Source: a virus
Length of the DNA: 43,985 bases
Direction: 5' to 3' (one strand)
IMG/VR virus record: IMGVR_UViG_3300025669_000009
Coordinates: 1 to 43,985 of that record
Made by a program: the position numbers and the translations under genes. This document shows positions 30,579 through 39,979 of this stretch, in pieces (position 1 is the first letter of the stretch; each line of letters begins with the position of its first letter). The notes under the pieces were generated by a model. The model made no database searches. It was not told where the DNA came from and saw nothing but the letters and a program-made list of their open reading frames with translations.

Positions 30579-32567
30579 ATGTCCCTTAAAGATGCTAACA
30601 TAGAACCAATAGAGTTCAAAGACTTTACAGGCGGTTGGTCTCAATCCCGTACACCCAACCCCAACCAGTCCCCTGACACCTTAAACTGTCAAACTAAGAA
30701 CTCCAAGCTAACCCATTCAAACGGTGAAACCGCCCTTGAATCGGGCCAAGTTCTACCTGTAGACTCAACTGTCCCTATATACGGTATACATATAAATGAA
30801 TCAACTAAAGACATTATATGCCGTACAGATACAGAGCTACATAGAATAGACAATGTAACAATACCCTTTAACCTAACTACTACAGACATAACCTCAGGTA
30901 TTAACTTAGGTATACCAGATCATCCTACATCATCAGTAATGTATAACGATGCCCTAATAGGCTGTGATCCTAATAGTGATATATGGAGGGTAGTAGGTAA
31001 CTCTGACGCTGTATCTATTAATGCCTCAGGCCCTGAATCAGCTTATGCCTGCGGTGTCTTTAAAGATAGACTTGTCTTTGCAGGTATTAAGTACGCAGGT
31101 GCATGGTATCCCACCGCTGTTGTATACTCAGACCAAGATGACGCTAATGGCTGGGATGTCGCCTTCCAACGCTGGGAATTAGAAACAGATAAAATAGAAT
31201 ACTGTTGTCATGTATCTCAGATAGGTGAAGATCTATTTGTATATAAAACTAACTCCATAGCTAAGATATCAGGTTATCCTCCCTATGACTGGGTTGTTGA
31301 TCGTACCTTCATTAATGGTATAGGTCCTATGTCTACAGGAGCAGTACAACGCTGCTTCATCCAAGCTCAATCCCAACTATTAGAAGTAGATATCTTCTTA
31401 GCCTATACGGGTCTGTATGCCTTTGATGGCTCCTCTTTAATGGCCTTACCCTTTTCACAAGATAACACTGCTTTAAAGGACTTCTGGAACTCTATACTAT
31501 GGTCTTCTACCTCTCTTAACAGAGTAGCTTCTACATATGATAAAGCTAATGGTATGTATAAGGTATGGTTTACAGATGGTAATGCTGGTTCTATACAAGG
31601 TATTGCTTATGATTGTATCAATAACTCTGTATGGCCCTTATCATCACCTTCAGTACCGTACTCAGCAGCTTGTACTATAACCCCTGATGATACCCATGAC
31701 TTAGCAGATCATGTTGTATATGGTCATGATAATGGCCTTGTTACAAGAGAAACCTCCCTACATCCTCTTATCCCCTCTACTACCCAACTAATAACTAATG
31801 GTGGTATGGAGCTAGACAGTGATTGGACTACCTATGATCCTACCGCCTCAGGCACAGTAACTAACGAACGCTCTGCTATCTTTGAATATAAGAACACCTA
31901 TTCCAGACATATCCTCTTAGGAGCAGCAGCTACCTCAGGTGGTGCTTATCAAACAATAGCTGGTCTAACTGTAGGTAATGTATATGAAGTATCCTGCTTC
32001 GTCAACCAGACTGTGGCAGATACCTCTCAGATAGTAGTACGTGCAGGAACAACCACACTAGCTACAGGTTACAGTGATAGCTCTTCCCCATGGGAGAACA
32101 TCAAGACATCCTTCGTTGCTACAGCTACATCAGTTAATATACATCTAGAGGTTATAACAGTAGGCTCTGAAGCATACTTCGATCATATACAGATGTTTGA
32201 TATGACTCGTAATGTATATTATAAGACACCTATCCTAGACATGGACTCTAAGTATACTAAGAAGATAATGAAGGAATCAGGTGTAGAGTTTGAATGTATT
32301 GACGATTCCTCCTTCACTGTAGAAGCTACATATGATGATGGTAGAGACACCTCCACAACCTCCTCGATTAACCAATCTGCTCTATCAACGGAGTCCTCAC
32401 GCATATCATCATTAACAACATCCTCAGCAGGTATAGCAGGTAAACAATTCAGACAGGTACAATATACCCTATCTCTAACAACTACATCTAACCTCGTACC
32501 TAACTGGGAAATATCAGCTTTAGTAATGGCTTATACTCCAACAGGCTCTATCTGGCTATTCAATTAA
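30579..32567 (+). CDS. Beta-propeller tail protein with carbohydrate-binding-like domain
   Basis: A 662-residue protein. The N-terminal 400 residues repeat propeller-like blades (TVPIYGIHINESTKDIICRT; DRLVFAGIKYAGAWYPTAVV; GEDLFVYKTNSIAKISGYPP), as in podovirus tail-hub or stabilisation proteins. Around residues 408-545 a jelly-roll module follows, beginning NGGMELDSDWTTYDPTASGT and ending SEAYFDHIQMFD, like CBM4/9 domains. The last 110 residues are Ser/Thr rich. AAAGGATATT precedes the ATG. Likely a tail tube or hub component. Confidence 0.75.
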   Translation: MSLKDANIEPIEFKDFTGGWSQSRTPNPNQSPDTLNCQTKNSKLTHSNGETALESGQVLPVDSTVPIYGIHINESTKDIICRTDTELHRIDNVTIPFNLTTTDITSGINLGIPDHPTSSVMYNDALIGCDPNSDIWRVVGNSDAVSINASGPESAYACGVFKDRLVFAGIKYAGAWYPTAVVYSDQDDANGWDVAFQRWELETDKIEYCCHVSQIGEDLFVYKTNSIAKISGYPPYDWVVDRTFINGIGPMSTGAVQRCFIQAQSQLLEVDIFLAYTGLYAFDGSSLMALPFSQDNTALKDFWNSILWSSTSLNRVASTYDKANGMYKVWFTDGNAGSIQGIAYDCINNSVWPLSSPSVPYSAACTITPDDTHDLADHVVYGHDNGLVTRETSLHPLIPSTTQLITNGGMELDSDWTTYDPTASGTVTNERSAIFEYKNTYSRHILLGAAATSGGAYQTIAGLTVGNVYEVSCFVNQTVADTSQIVVRAGTTTLATGYSDSSSPWENIKTSFVATATSVNIHLEVITVGSEAYFDHIQMFDMTRNVYYKTPILDMDSKYTKKIMKESGVEFECIDDSSFTVEATYDDGRDTSTTSSINQSALSTESSRISSLTTSSAGIAGKQFRQVQYTLSLTTTSNLVPNWEISALVMAYTPTGSIWLFN

Positions 32568-32600
32568 ACGGTAAGCAACAGCTATTTACTGCCTCACAGC

Positions 32601-32769
32601 TACCCTTTAAACACCCGCTAAGGCCTATTCTGTGACTAAAAGAGGGAAACCCCTTGCCTAGGTACTACCTAAATACTGCACCTCGTGATGGGCCTCTCAG
32701 GAGCTCTCAGACCCCTTCCTGACATACCATGGGATATAGCCCCTTAAACCCTATTTAAACAGCTTCTAA
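32601..32769. repeat. Interspersed intergenic element, copy R3
   Basis: The 230-base gap 32568-32797 contains TACCCTTTAAAC (32601-32612, exact in R2), then GGTACTACCTAAATACTGC and GTGATGGGCCTCTCAGGAGC (32661-32704), close to R2 read from the other strand, and ATTTAAACAGCTTCTAA (32753-32769, 16/17 to R6). CTCTCAG recurs at a 10-base step (32694 and 32704). No gene or promoter was seen in the gap. Confidence 0.68.
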
Positions 32770-32797
32770 CCAAAACTACTAGCTTCTTAACAATCTT

Positions 32798-33265
32798 ATG
32801 AGAATACCACGCTGGATACCAACTCAAGTACTACCATCATCCATAAACCAATGGATGGATAACCTACAGAAGAGGTTATATAAGATACAATGCTATGCTT
32901 GTGGTAACTGGGAACACTCAGTAGCTAAAGCATCCACAGCTTATACAGCCATAGACCTCACAGGTTCAGCAGCAGCTCAAGATGTAGCTATGCCACAGAT
33001 GGGTAGAATAACAGGTATAGGTATGACATGTAGTGATCCTATATCAGCAGGCTCTATAACAGTAGATGTAACTATAAACAGTATAAAGCAATCATTAGAG
33101 TGTGTTATAGATACAGACGACCCCTACTCACAAGTAGCCGTACCTAACAACGCAGTAAACACTGAACTCCTAGAGTTTGATGTAGGTGATCTAATAGGAG
33201 TAGAAGTAAAGTTTACAGGTATAACAGATGTATATATCATTAATGTAACCGTCTTTGTTATATAA
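32798..33265 (+). CDS. Small structural protein
   Basis: A 155-residue protein with a basic start (MRIPRWIPTQVLPSSINQWM), a CYACG pair, and a beta-rich body (GRITGIGMTCSDPISAGSIT; GDLIGVEVKFTGITDVYIIN), resembling small phage tail accessory proteins. There is no ribosome site before the ATG, and the R3 element lies just upstream, a situation shared with terL and R6. No family recognised. Confidence 0.7.
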   Translation: MRIPRWIPTQVLPSSINQWMDNLQKRLYKIQCYACGNWEHSVAKASTAYTAIDLTGSAAAQDVAMPQMGRITGIGMTCSDPISAGSITVDVTINSIKQSLECVIDTDDPYSQVAVPNNAVNTELLEFDVGDLIGVEVKFTGITDVYIINVTVFVI

Positions 33266-33305
33266 GAAGACACTACAGTAGATCTTTTCTACAGAGGAGT
33301 AGATA

Positions 33306-33821
33306 ATGCTTAAGTCTCCAACCAAAGAAACTCTCCATAACCTCTACAACTGCTACACATCTAAAGAATACCCCCACTACTTCAGACACTTCCCACAAGA
33401 ACTAGATATACAACAGTTCGTACAAGCTCTCCTACCTTGTGGCTTATTATATGAAATACAAGATAAAGGTATAACAATAGGCTTCTTAACATCTTGTATC
33501 AACACCATAACCCATAACGCTACCTTAGGTATATTAATACTAAAAGAACACCAAGGCAGTAAGTACGCTCTAGCAACATTCACTAAATATATATCACTAC
33601 TATTCAACCGTAAAGTGCACAAGATAATATGCTCCATATCATCATCAGATACAAGAGCTATAAAGATAGCAGAAGAATCAGACTTCATCAAAGAAGCTAC
33701 ACTAAGAGATAATAACAAGTATAACGGTAAATATAATAATGATGTAATATATGTACTACCCCATAAGAGATATAAACGATTACTAAGACTACGAACTAAG
33801 GTAAATAAGAAAGAAGGTTAA
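33306..33821 (+). CDS. GNAT-family acetyltransferase-like protein
   Basis: A 171-residue protein with the GNAT core: a beta strand (ATLGILILKEHQGSKYALAT) with the EHQGSKYA loop equivalent to the acetyl-CoA pyrophosphate loop, followed by FTKYISLLF, then the SSSDTRAIKIAEESDFIKEA segment in which one N-acetyltransferase helix packs. The C-terminus is very basic (HKRYKRLLRLRTKVNKKEG). Such genes occur among phage structural genes. The substrate is unknown. AGGAGTAGATA precedes the ATG. Confidence 0.78.
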   Translation: MLKSPTKETLHNLYNCYTSKEYPHYFRHFPQELDIQQFVQALLPCGLLYEIQDKGITIGFLTSCINTITHNATLGILILKEHQGSKYALATFTKYISLLFNRKVHKIICSISSSDTRAIKIAEESDFIKEATLRDNNKYNGKYNNDVIYVLPHKRYKRLLRLRTKVNKKEG

Positions 33822-33822
33822 T

Positions 33823-34638
33823 ATGTATTCAGGTGGCGAACCAATCTCCGCAATAATGGGCATAGCTTCTATGCTAAGCATGGCATCAGCAGGACAAAGC
33901 GACAACACCCTAGGAGGCCTCTTAGGAGCCTTATCAATGGGTGCAGGACCTCTCTTAAGCGGAGCAGGCTCTATGAGCGCAGCAGGTAACCTAGCTACCC
34001 CAGCAGCACAGGTAATGGGTGAAACAGTCCCTAACTTAGGAACAGGAGCAGGCTTATCCCTAACGGGTGGTGTTAATCCAATATCACAGACAGCTAATAC
34101 CACAGCTAACTTAGGCATGGATGCTTTAGCAGCCTCCCCACGTGCAGGCTTTGATAAACTCCTCACCTCACCTGCTATGACATCTACCCCCTCATTCACC
34201 CCACAGCAGCTTACAGGCCCTACCCCTAGTCTATCCACAGGTGCTAACCCAGCAGCTCAGGCCACCATGGAACCAGCTAAGGCAGGTAAGAATGGCTTCA
34301 TCAACAACATCTTTGGCCGTAAAAGCTCAGCTAACCAGAAGCTAGGATTATCCAACGCAGTAGCTGGTATAACCGACCCTAACGAGAAACTAATGGCAGG
34401 TCTTATGTATATGCAAGACCTTAAGTCAAGAGAAGCTCTACAGACAGGCCTAGTTACAGGTGGAGCTAAAGGTTTAATTGGAGGTGTAGGAAAAGCCCTT
34501 GAAGATAAACCATATACCCCTGACTACAGAATGTCCACAGTAAGAAAGAACAGAGAGAATGCTATGAACAGTGGTAGTAAGTCAGATGAAATAATCAATC
34601 GAGTTAGAAATAGAAGGAAAATGGGAGGATTACGATAA
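33823..34638 (+). CDS. Internal virion protein candidate
   Basis: A 271-residue Gly/Ala/Ser/Met-rich protein. The start (EPISAIMGIASMLSMASAGQ) is a glycine-rich amphipathic segment, the middle is low-complexity, and the end is basic (KNRENAMNSGSKSDEIINRV). Similar low-complexity proteins precede the large ejection protein in podovirus operons. AAGAAGGTTAAT precedes the ATG. The next ATG overlaps its TAA. Function inferred from position. Confidence 0.65.
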   Translation: MYSGGEPISAIMGIASMLSMASAGQSDNTLGGLLGALSMGAGPLLSGAGSMSAAGNLATPAAQVMGETVPNLGTGAGLSLTGGVNPISQTANTTANLGMDALAASPRAGFDKLLTSPAMTSTPSFTPQQLTGPTPSLSTGANPAAQATMEPAKAGKNGFINNIFGRKSSANQKLGLSNAVAGITDPNEKLMAGLMYMQDLKSREALQTGLVTGGAKGLIGGVGKALEDKPYTPDYRMSTVRKNRENAMNSGSKSDEIINRVRNRRKMGGLR

Positions 34639-35612
34639 TGGCTATAAACAACTTCAGTGGTGGTTTCCCTAAAGCAGCCAAGAGAAATAAGAACAAGTTC
34701 GCTGGTAACACGGCTGGTCTTCAAGATACAGGCAGTACAGGAGCAGCCAGAGGTGGTTTACCCGCAGCTGGTGGTAGCAATATTAAAGCTCCCAAAGGTG
34801 GTCTAGCCCCTGTATACGATGCCCCAGCAGCTCCTGTAGACCCCTTTAATCCTTCAGCTTACTCAGATGCTTATGCAGCTAATAACCAGTACGACCCTGC
34901 TACAGACCCCATGCTAGGACAAGCCCATAAGACAGGTAAACTAGAGCTAGATGCGGGTCTTATGGCTCTTGACAGTCTCTTTGCTGAACAGCGTAAAGGC
35001 GTAGAAGGCAGGTCCTTCAACCAAGGCTTATCAGGCAGTGGTATTCAGGAAGGTATCTGGGGTCAGCAGTATAGACAAGAAGGTAGTGATGTAGGCCAAT
35101 TAGCAGCAGACAACGCAGCCGGTGTACAGGGTAATGTTACTGACCTAATGAATGCTGGTAATGATAGATATTATGCAGGCTTAGATGCAGCCTTACAACA
35201 GGATACTAATGCCATAAACCTTATGATATCTAATAATGAAATAACTTTAGCAGAAGGACAACAAGCTATAGATAGACTAATAGCTCAGAATGATAGCCGT
35301 AAAGCAGATGCAGAAGAAAGAAAGACTGATGCTATCCTTGCAGGAACCTTCTTCCCTGAAGGTGGTTCAGACGCTATTGAATGGTATGATGATTATACAG
35401 GTGGTGGTGCTAACAACAATAACACTGGGGGCAGCTTTGCTCAAAACTCAGGCCTTAACTCCTCAGCTCCTACTGCCGAAGGTCTACGACAAGACAGAGC
35501 ACAGTGGGATGCCTTAGTACCAGGCACAAGCATGACATATAAAGAAAGATTCCCAGGCAACTACAGTGAATGGAACAAATCAGGCAAGATGCCTACTAGC
35601 TTTGGCTATTAA
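34638..35612 (+). CDS. Internal virion protein candidate
   Basis: A 324-residue protein. The N-terminal 100 residues are Gly/Ala/Pro rich, followed by a helical part (ELDAGLMALDSLFAEQRKGV; QQDTNAINLMISNNEITLAE; IDRLIAQNDSRKADAEERKT) that is coiled-coil prone, and a Gly/Asn/Ser tail. GGGAGGATTACGATA precedes the ATG. It probably belongs to the set of proteins ejected with DNA. Confidence 0.65.
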   Translation: MAINNFSGGFPKAAKRNKNKFAGNTAGLQDTGSTGAARGGLPAAGGSNIKAPKGGLAPVYDAPAAPVDPFNPSAYSDAYAANNQYDPATDPMLGQAHKTGKLELDAGLMALDSLFAEQRKGVEGRSFNQGLSGSGIQEGIWGQQYRQEGSDVGQLAADNAAGVQGNVTDLMNAGNDRYYAGLDAALQQDTNAINLMISNNEITLAEGQQAIDRLIAQNDSRKADAEERKTDAILAGTFFPEGGSDAIEWYDDYTGGGANNNNTGGSFAQNSGLNSSAPTAEGLRQDRAQWDALVPGTSMTYKERFPGNYSEWNKSGKMPTSFGY

Positions 35613-35629
35613 ACATAAAGGAGTTCCCC

Positions 35630-36544
35630 GTGGGAATTGGTAAATCTATAGCAAGAACAATATTCTCTGGCTTAGGTGGTGCAGCAGATGATGTCGGTGA
35701 TATCACTAAGACACGCTTATCTAAGGAGCAAGACCTTAATAATGCCTTAGCTAGACTACAGATGGGTCAGTCTCTTGAAGAGAACTCTCCCCTGTATAAA
35801 GCTAAGATTAAATCCCGTAAGGATGCTGCCTCTGAACGTGCTAGAATAGTAGCTGAAAGAGAAAGGCGTAAGGAGATAGGCGGTCTTATAACTTCAGGTA
35901 GGATGGAGAAGGCTACTGATGAAAGAGCTGGTGCTTTATCTGAAGATAGGGGCACTAGACAAGCCTTAGCTGACCTAGTAGGGCGTACCAATGAACTAAG
36001 TACTGATGATATATTAAAGTCTAAGTATGGTGGTGTTAAGGAAAGAATAGCCTCAGACCTTATCCCAGGCTACGGCCTTGTAGACAGCCTCTCTAGGCTT
36101 GTAGAAGGCAGTCAAGGTGAATTTGGTAGAATGATAGGTAAAGACCCTGTAGATACCCTTGGCGTTCCTCAGGCTATACAGGATAAGACCAACCGTCTTG
36201 AGAACCTTGTAGGACAAACTAGATCAGCAGCTAATATTGCCTCCATACCAACAGAAGCAGAAGACTTAGCTAGTTATGGTATATTACCCGAAGAAATAGC
36301 TAAATATGCTGGTGGTGCTGAAACAGGTATTGAAGATGTAGGAGCAGCCGCTTATAGTCCAGAAGTACAAGCAGGGTTAGCTATGGGTGATGCAGATACA
36401 GCTAATAAGTTTATAGGTAACAGGATAATGGAATTAGCAAGACAAGGTTACGATGTAGATAAGATACTAGAGATGGAAGATGATGAAATGCAGATACAGT
36501 TCCCCAACATCTATAAAGCCTATCAAATACTCAAAGGTCAATAA
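35630..36544 (+). CDS. Internal virion protein candidate, GTG start
   Basis: A 304-residue helical protein beginning at GTG 35630 with AAAGGAGTTCCCC upstream. It has an amphipathic start (GIGKSIARTIFSGLGGAADD), charged helices (SRKDAASERARIVAERERRK) and an acidic end (DKILEMEDDEMQIQFPNIYK). The next gene starts inside its TAA (TAATG). It resembles ejection or injection accessory proteins by composition and position only. Confidence 0.68.
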   Translation: MGIGKSIARTIFSGLGGAADDVGDITKTRLSKEQDLNNALARLQMGQSLEENSPLYKAKIKSRKDAASERARIVAERERRKEIGGLITSGRMEKATDERAGALSEDRGTRQALADLVGRTNELSTDDILKSKYGGVKERIASDLIPGYGLVDSLSRLVEGSQGEFGRMIGKDPVDTLGVPQAIQDKTNRLENLVGQTRSAANIASIPTEAEDLASYGILPEEIAKYAGGAETGIEDVGAAAYSPEVQAGLAMGDADTANKFIGNRIMELARQGYDVDKILEMEDDEMQIQFPNIYKAYQILKGQ

Positions 36545-39267
36545 TGTCCCTAAAAGACGTATTAGACAAACATAACGCATCTAGTAAGGTCTCTCCAGAA
36601 GAGTCCTCAAGGTGGGAAGATATAAAGCACTTCACCAAATGGTCACTCCTTGGTGGACCTGCTGGTGCATTAGCAGCTGTACCTGTACAAAAGACAGGTA
36701 ATGAAGCAGCTGATAAGGTACAAAGAGTTATTAAAGCCTTAGGTGTAGGTACTCATGCAGCTATGCCTCAATCGCTTATAACCGACTATCTTACAGACGA
36801 TAAGGCTAGTGGTGACTTTGAAGCTGAAGGTATCCCTGAGAATGTAGCTCAAGTAATAGGAGCATTAGGTGGTTCTATACCTACCTTTGGTATTGCTGGA
36901 GCAGCTGTAACTAAGGCTGCTAAAGCTGCTAAGGTTGGCTCTGCTTTAACTAAAGGTCTTAAGGTAGGGTCTAAGGTCATTCCACCCGCTATAATCAAGC
37001 CAGCAGCTATCCTAGGCCTTCTAGAGGGTGTTAAGAAGACTGATGAAGATGAATCTAGATTACAGAATATAGTTACAGGTGTTGGTACAGGTGCTGCTAT
37101 GGGTGCTATAGGTGCTAAGGTAGCTCCTAAGATATCAGCATTCTTTAAGAAGAAGTTAGGTATTGACATCACAGACGAGCAGGCAGCAGCCTTTAATAAA
37201 TCTATAGGTAATCCTAATGTAAGAGCTAAAGAAGCAGCTGTTATGGCTAAAGCCCTTAATAAGCCTAACCTAGCACAGTATATCAATAACTCCCCTGAAC
37301 TAAGTAAACGCCTTTCACAATTCACTACTAAGGTAGGCGGTAAAGCTCCTATCATAGGTAGAAGTAAGAAGGGTATAGGAGCCTTTGTAGGTGAGGGTGT
37401 AGAGCTTAATGGTAAGGTTGGAGCTGGTTATCGTAAATCTCTTAACCCTAAGCAGATGTCTAGATTAAGAAGAGAAATAATAGTACAGGATAGAGAGAGG
37501 CTATTAGGTAAAACTACAGTCCCTAGAGCAGCCTTTACTAAGTTAGAGAAGTGGATGAATCCCTCTGATAGACAGGCATTAGAAGCCTCAAGAGGAAATC
37601 AACCACAGGAATCTACCAACCTTATACAAGATACTCATATGATTATCAATAGAGCTCATGACCAAGGTCAGACAGCTACTCTTATGAGAGGTAAGCTATT
37701 AGAGTATATGAAGAAGGTGGGTATAACAGAAGCTAGAATGGAAGAACTTACTGAAGCTGTAAGTAGAAGACAGCCTATCAAGATGACCCCAGTAGAGGGT
37801 AAAGCTGTTAAGGAGTTCTGGAAGATAACCAATCAATTACATGGTTGGGAGAAAGAAGCTGGCGTTAACGTAGCCTATAAGAAGTTCTATAAGTATGGTA
37901 AAACAGCTGAATCTAAGATCCCTACCCATGCACGTAGCGGTAAGCCTAAGCCTGGCAAATCTAAGGCTTCATTTGAGTATAAATCTAAAGAAATAGTAGA
38001 AGACAAGTTACCCGCTATGCAGGGCTTAGAAGATCGTATTAAAGCTCATACCTTCCGTATGCTACAAACTAATGGTAAAGATTGGGATAAGTCTATTATG
38101 TTCTATAAGGCTCAAGGAGCTAAGGCTAAGGCCGACTCTATGGTAAGTCTATATTCAGATATAACAGGTGTATCTAAAGAAGCTATAAACAATACTATGA
38201 AGCAAGACTTTGTACGTAATGGTGTATATGCTGCTGAAGATGCTCTTAAGAACATGGGCCTTGAAAGACAATCTCTATCTGATGAGGTATATAAACATCT
38301 AACAGAACTAATGTATAACTCATGGTTAGGTACATCAGCAGGTATTATCGTTAAACAGGCAGCCTTTCAGCTACCTAACGTAGGTGGTGTAGAACTAACC
38401 CCCACATACCTTATGAGGGGTATACAACACTTAGCTAAGAAAACTCCTATGTATAGAGAAGCCTTTGCTCGTAACTTCCATAGAATGGCTCCTACAGACA
38501 CTATTGACTTTGCAGAGCAGGCAGCTAATGCAGCTAAATCTAAGATGTTACCTAAGTATGTAGAACAGACAGTTAAAGCTCTTACTATCCTACCTCGTAA
38601 GACCACTATGAAGGGGTTTATGAAGTTAGATAAGTTCTGGAATAGACAGGTAGCTTTTAATGGGGGTATGTCTAGGTTTATGGATACTGGTGGTGATGTA
38701 GCTAAAGTAACAGAGATAACACAGAATCTATGGCCTGCACAGCGTAGGGCTTTATTACAGACATTGAAGGATAAGGGCTTACAAGCAGCTGCTGAGGATT
38801 ATGGTGTATTAAAGTCACTTAGAGTTAACTATATGTACTTTGTAGGTGATAAGCCTGATATGTTAAGAGGAGAAATAGGTAAATATATCCCCTTTACTAC
38901 GTGGACTAGAAACCAATGGATGAGGTTTATGGGCGACGCTGTTAATGATCCTCTATCCCTAGCAGAGAGAGTAGGATATCCAGCAGCCTTCACGGCTATG
39001 GTAGCAGGTCTTACGGGTATAGAAGTACCTCGTAGTGAGCCTGTAACCTCCCTTGCTGGTGTATCTATGACACCTGCTCCTATGATATCTAATGTAGCTG
39101 AAGAGTTAGGTATGGGTAACTTTAAACAGGCAGGTAAAGAAGCTATGTCTATATTCCCTGTAGCTAATGCTTATAACAGAGCAGAGAGAATACAGAAGAA
39201 GGGACTACTTAAAGGTATGTCAATGAGAAAGGCTAAGACTGTAAGCCTGGCAGACCTATTCAAATAA
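36544..39267 (+). CDS. Large internal virion (DNA ejection) protein candidate
   Basis: The largest gene, 907 residues. Residues about 95-165 form glycine/alanine-rich amphipathic segments (IGALGGSIPTFGIAGAAVTK; KVIPPAIIKPAAILGLLEGV) able to insert in membranes, followed by a long basic helical region (RLRREIIVQDRERLLGK; LKNMGLERQSLSDEVYKHLT). A middle stretch is strongly basic (SGKPKPGKSKASFEYKSKE). No lytic motif was seen. Size, position and lysine content match the large ejection proteins of podoviruses that form a channel through the host envelope. Confidence 0.75.
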   Translation: MSLKDVLDKHNASSKVSPEESSRWEDIKHFTKWSLLGGPAGALAAVPVQKTGNEAADKVQRVIKALGVGTHAAMPQSLITDYLTDDKASGDFEAEGIPENVAQVIGALGGSIPTFGIAGAAVTKAAKAAKVGSALTKGLKVGSKVIPPAIIKPAAILGLLEGVKKTDEDESRLQNIVTGVGTGAAMGAIGAKVAPKISAFFKKKLGIDITDEQAAAFNKSIGNPNVRAKEAAVMAKALNKPNLAQYINNSPELSKRLSQFTTKVGGKAPIIGRSKKGIGAFVGEGVELNGKVGAGYRKSLNPKQMSRLRREIIVQDRERLLGKTTVPRAAFTKLEKWMNPSDRQALEASRGNQPQESTNLIQDTHMIINRAHDQGQTATLMRGKLLEYMKKVGITEARMEELTEAVSRRQPIKMTPVEGKAVKEFWKITNQLHGWEKEAGVNVAYKKFYKYGKTAESKIPTHARSGKPKPGKSKASFEYKSKEIVEDKLPAMQGLEDRIKAHTFRMLQTNGKDWDKSIMFYKAQGAKAKADSMVSLYSDITGVSKEAINNTMKQDFVRNGVYAAEDALKNMGLERQSLSDEVYKHLTELMYNSWLGTSAGIIVKQAAFQLPNVGGVELTPTYLMRGIQHLAKKTPMYREAFARNFHRMAPTDTIDFAEQAANAAKSKMLPKYVEQTVKALTILPRKTTMKGFMKLDKFWNRQVAFNGGMSRFMDTGGDVAKVTEITQNLWPAQRRALLQTLKDKGLQAAAEDYGVLKSLRVNYMYFVGDKPDMLRGEIGKYIPFTTWTRNQWMRFMGDAVNDPLSLAERVGYPAAFTAMVAGLTGIEVPRSEPVTSLAGVSMTPAPMISNVAEELGMGNFKQAGKEAMSIFPVANAYNRAERIQKKGLLKGMSMRKAKTVSLADLFK

Positions 39268-39275
39268 GGACTATT

Positions 39276-39869
39276 ATGACCAACGAGCCAACTAAATACT
39301 GTACCAAGTGTAAGAGATCCCATGCCATATCCTCCTTCTCTAAGGATGGTAGATCTAAGGATGGATTACAGAAGTGGTGTAAGATAGCTATGCAAGATCA
39401 TAAGGAGTTAAGGAAGACAGCTAAGAGAAAGAAGGCTAAGGTTCTTAAGGAGGTTATTAATGAGACTCCTAAGATACAGAAGCTTGTAGAAGTATCTAAT
39501 GAATTAGGTGGTGATCTTGTAGGTGCTTATCAATCTATTAATGGTAATGTATCAAGAGCTAGAGCTAGAGAAGGTCTTAATTGTTACCTTGAAAGGATAG
39601 CAGATAATACCTCTCTATCTAAGACAGCTGAGAAGATAACAGAGTCTTCCTTGTTTAAGTCCTTTGTAGATAAATACCTTAACTTATGCTATGAATCATC
39701 TAACCCTTCTTATATGAAGGATGCTATATTGACTATGGGTAAGCTCTCTGGTCAATTAATAACTAAGACAGAAGTTAATGATGTATCAGCTGAAGATGCT
39801 AATGCTAGGTTTGAGAGTAAGATGGCTAAGGTATTGGATAAGATACATGGTAAAGAGACTGTACAATAG
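39276..39869 (+). CDS. Zinc-ribbon protein, possible small terminase candidate
   Basis: A 197-residue basic protein. The start KYCTKCKRSHAISSFSKDG followed by KDGLQKWCK matches the zinc ribbon of HNH proteins such as the one at 7713, but the fourth cysteine is missing (WCKIAM). After a lysine-rich linker come helices (RAREGLNCYLERIADNTSLS; KDAILTMGKLSGQLITKTEV). Its DNA-binding start and helical oligomer-like end make it one of few candidates for the missing small terminase, though it lies 22 kb from terL. ATAAGGACTATT precedes the ATG. Confidence 0.7.
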   Translation: MTNEPTKYCTKCKRSHAISSFSKDGRSKDGLQKWCKIAMQDHKELRKTAKRKKAKVLKEVINETPKIQKLVEVSNELGGDLVGAYQSINGNVSRARAREGLNCYLERIADNTSLSKTAEKITESSLFKSFVDKYLNLCYESSNPSYMKDAILTMGKLSGQLITKTEVNDVSAEDANARFESKMAKVLDKIHGKETVQ

Positions 39870-39884
39870 GTATGTTAGGGGCTG

Positions 39885-39955
39885 TTAAACATGCCCTTCA
39901 CAGGCTCTCACAGGCCCATCACTGGCTTTTAATTGGTATGTGCTGCCTTACCCCT
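39885..39955 (-). repeat. Interspersed intergenic element, copy R4
   Basis: On the minus strand: AGGGGTAAGG, a 22-base spacer, then CCAGTGATGGGCCTGTGAGAGC; R2 has the same blocks with a 21-base spacer. GCCTGTGA is repeated at a 10-base step (39906-39913 and 39896-39903). It fills the gap 39870-39979, where the frame of the next gene is open but not coding. Orientation is opposite to transcription here. Confidence 0.68.
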
Positions 39956-39979
39956 TACAATTTATACGGAGTGTACACA

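Noticed and set aside
36849-37355. Leftward 168-residue frame inside the large ejection gene
   Set aside because: A shadow of Ala/Gly-rich coding on the other strand, opposite to operon direction.
39872-39979. N-terminal extension of the transglycosylase
   Set aside because: This stretch is element R4, similar to clearly non-coding gaps, and the ATG at 39980 has its own ribosome site.
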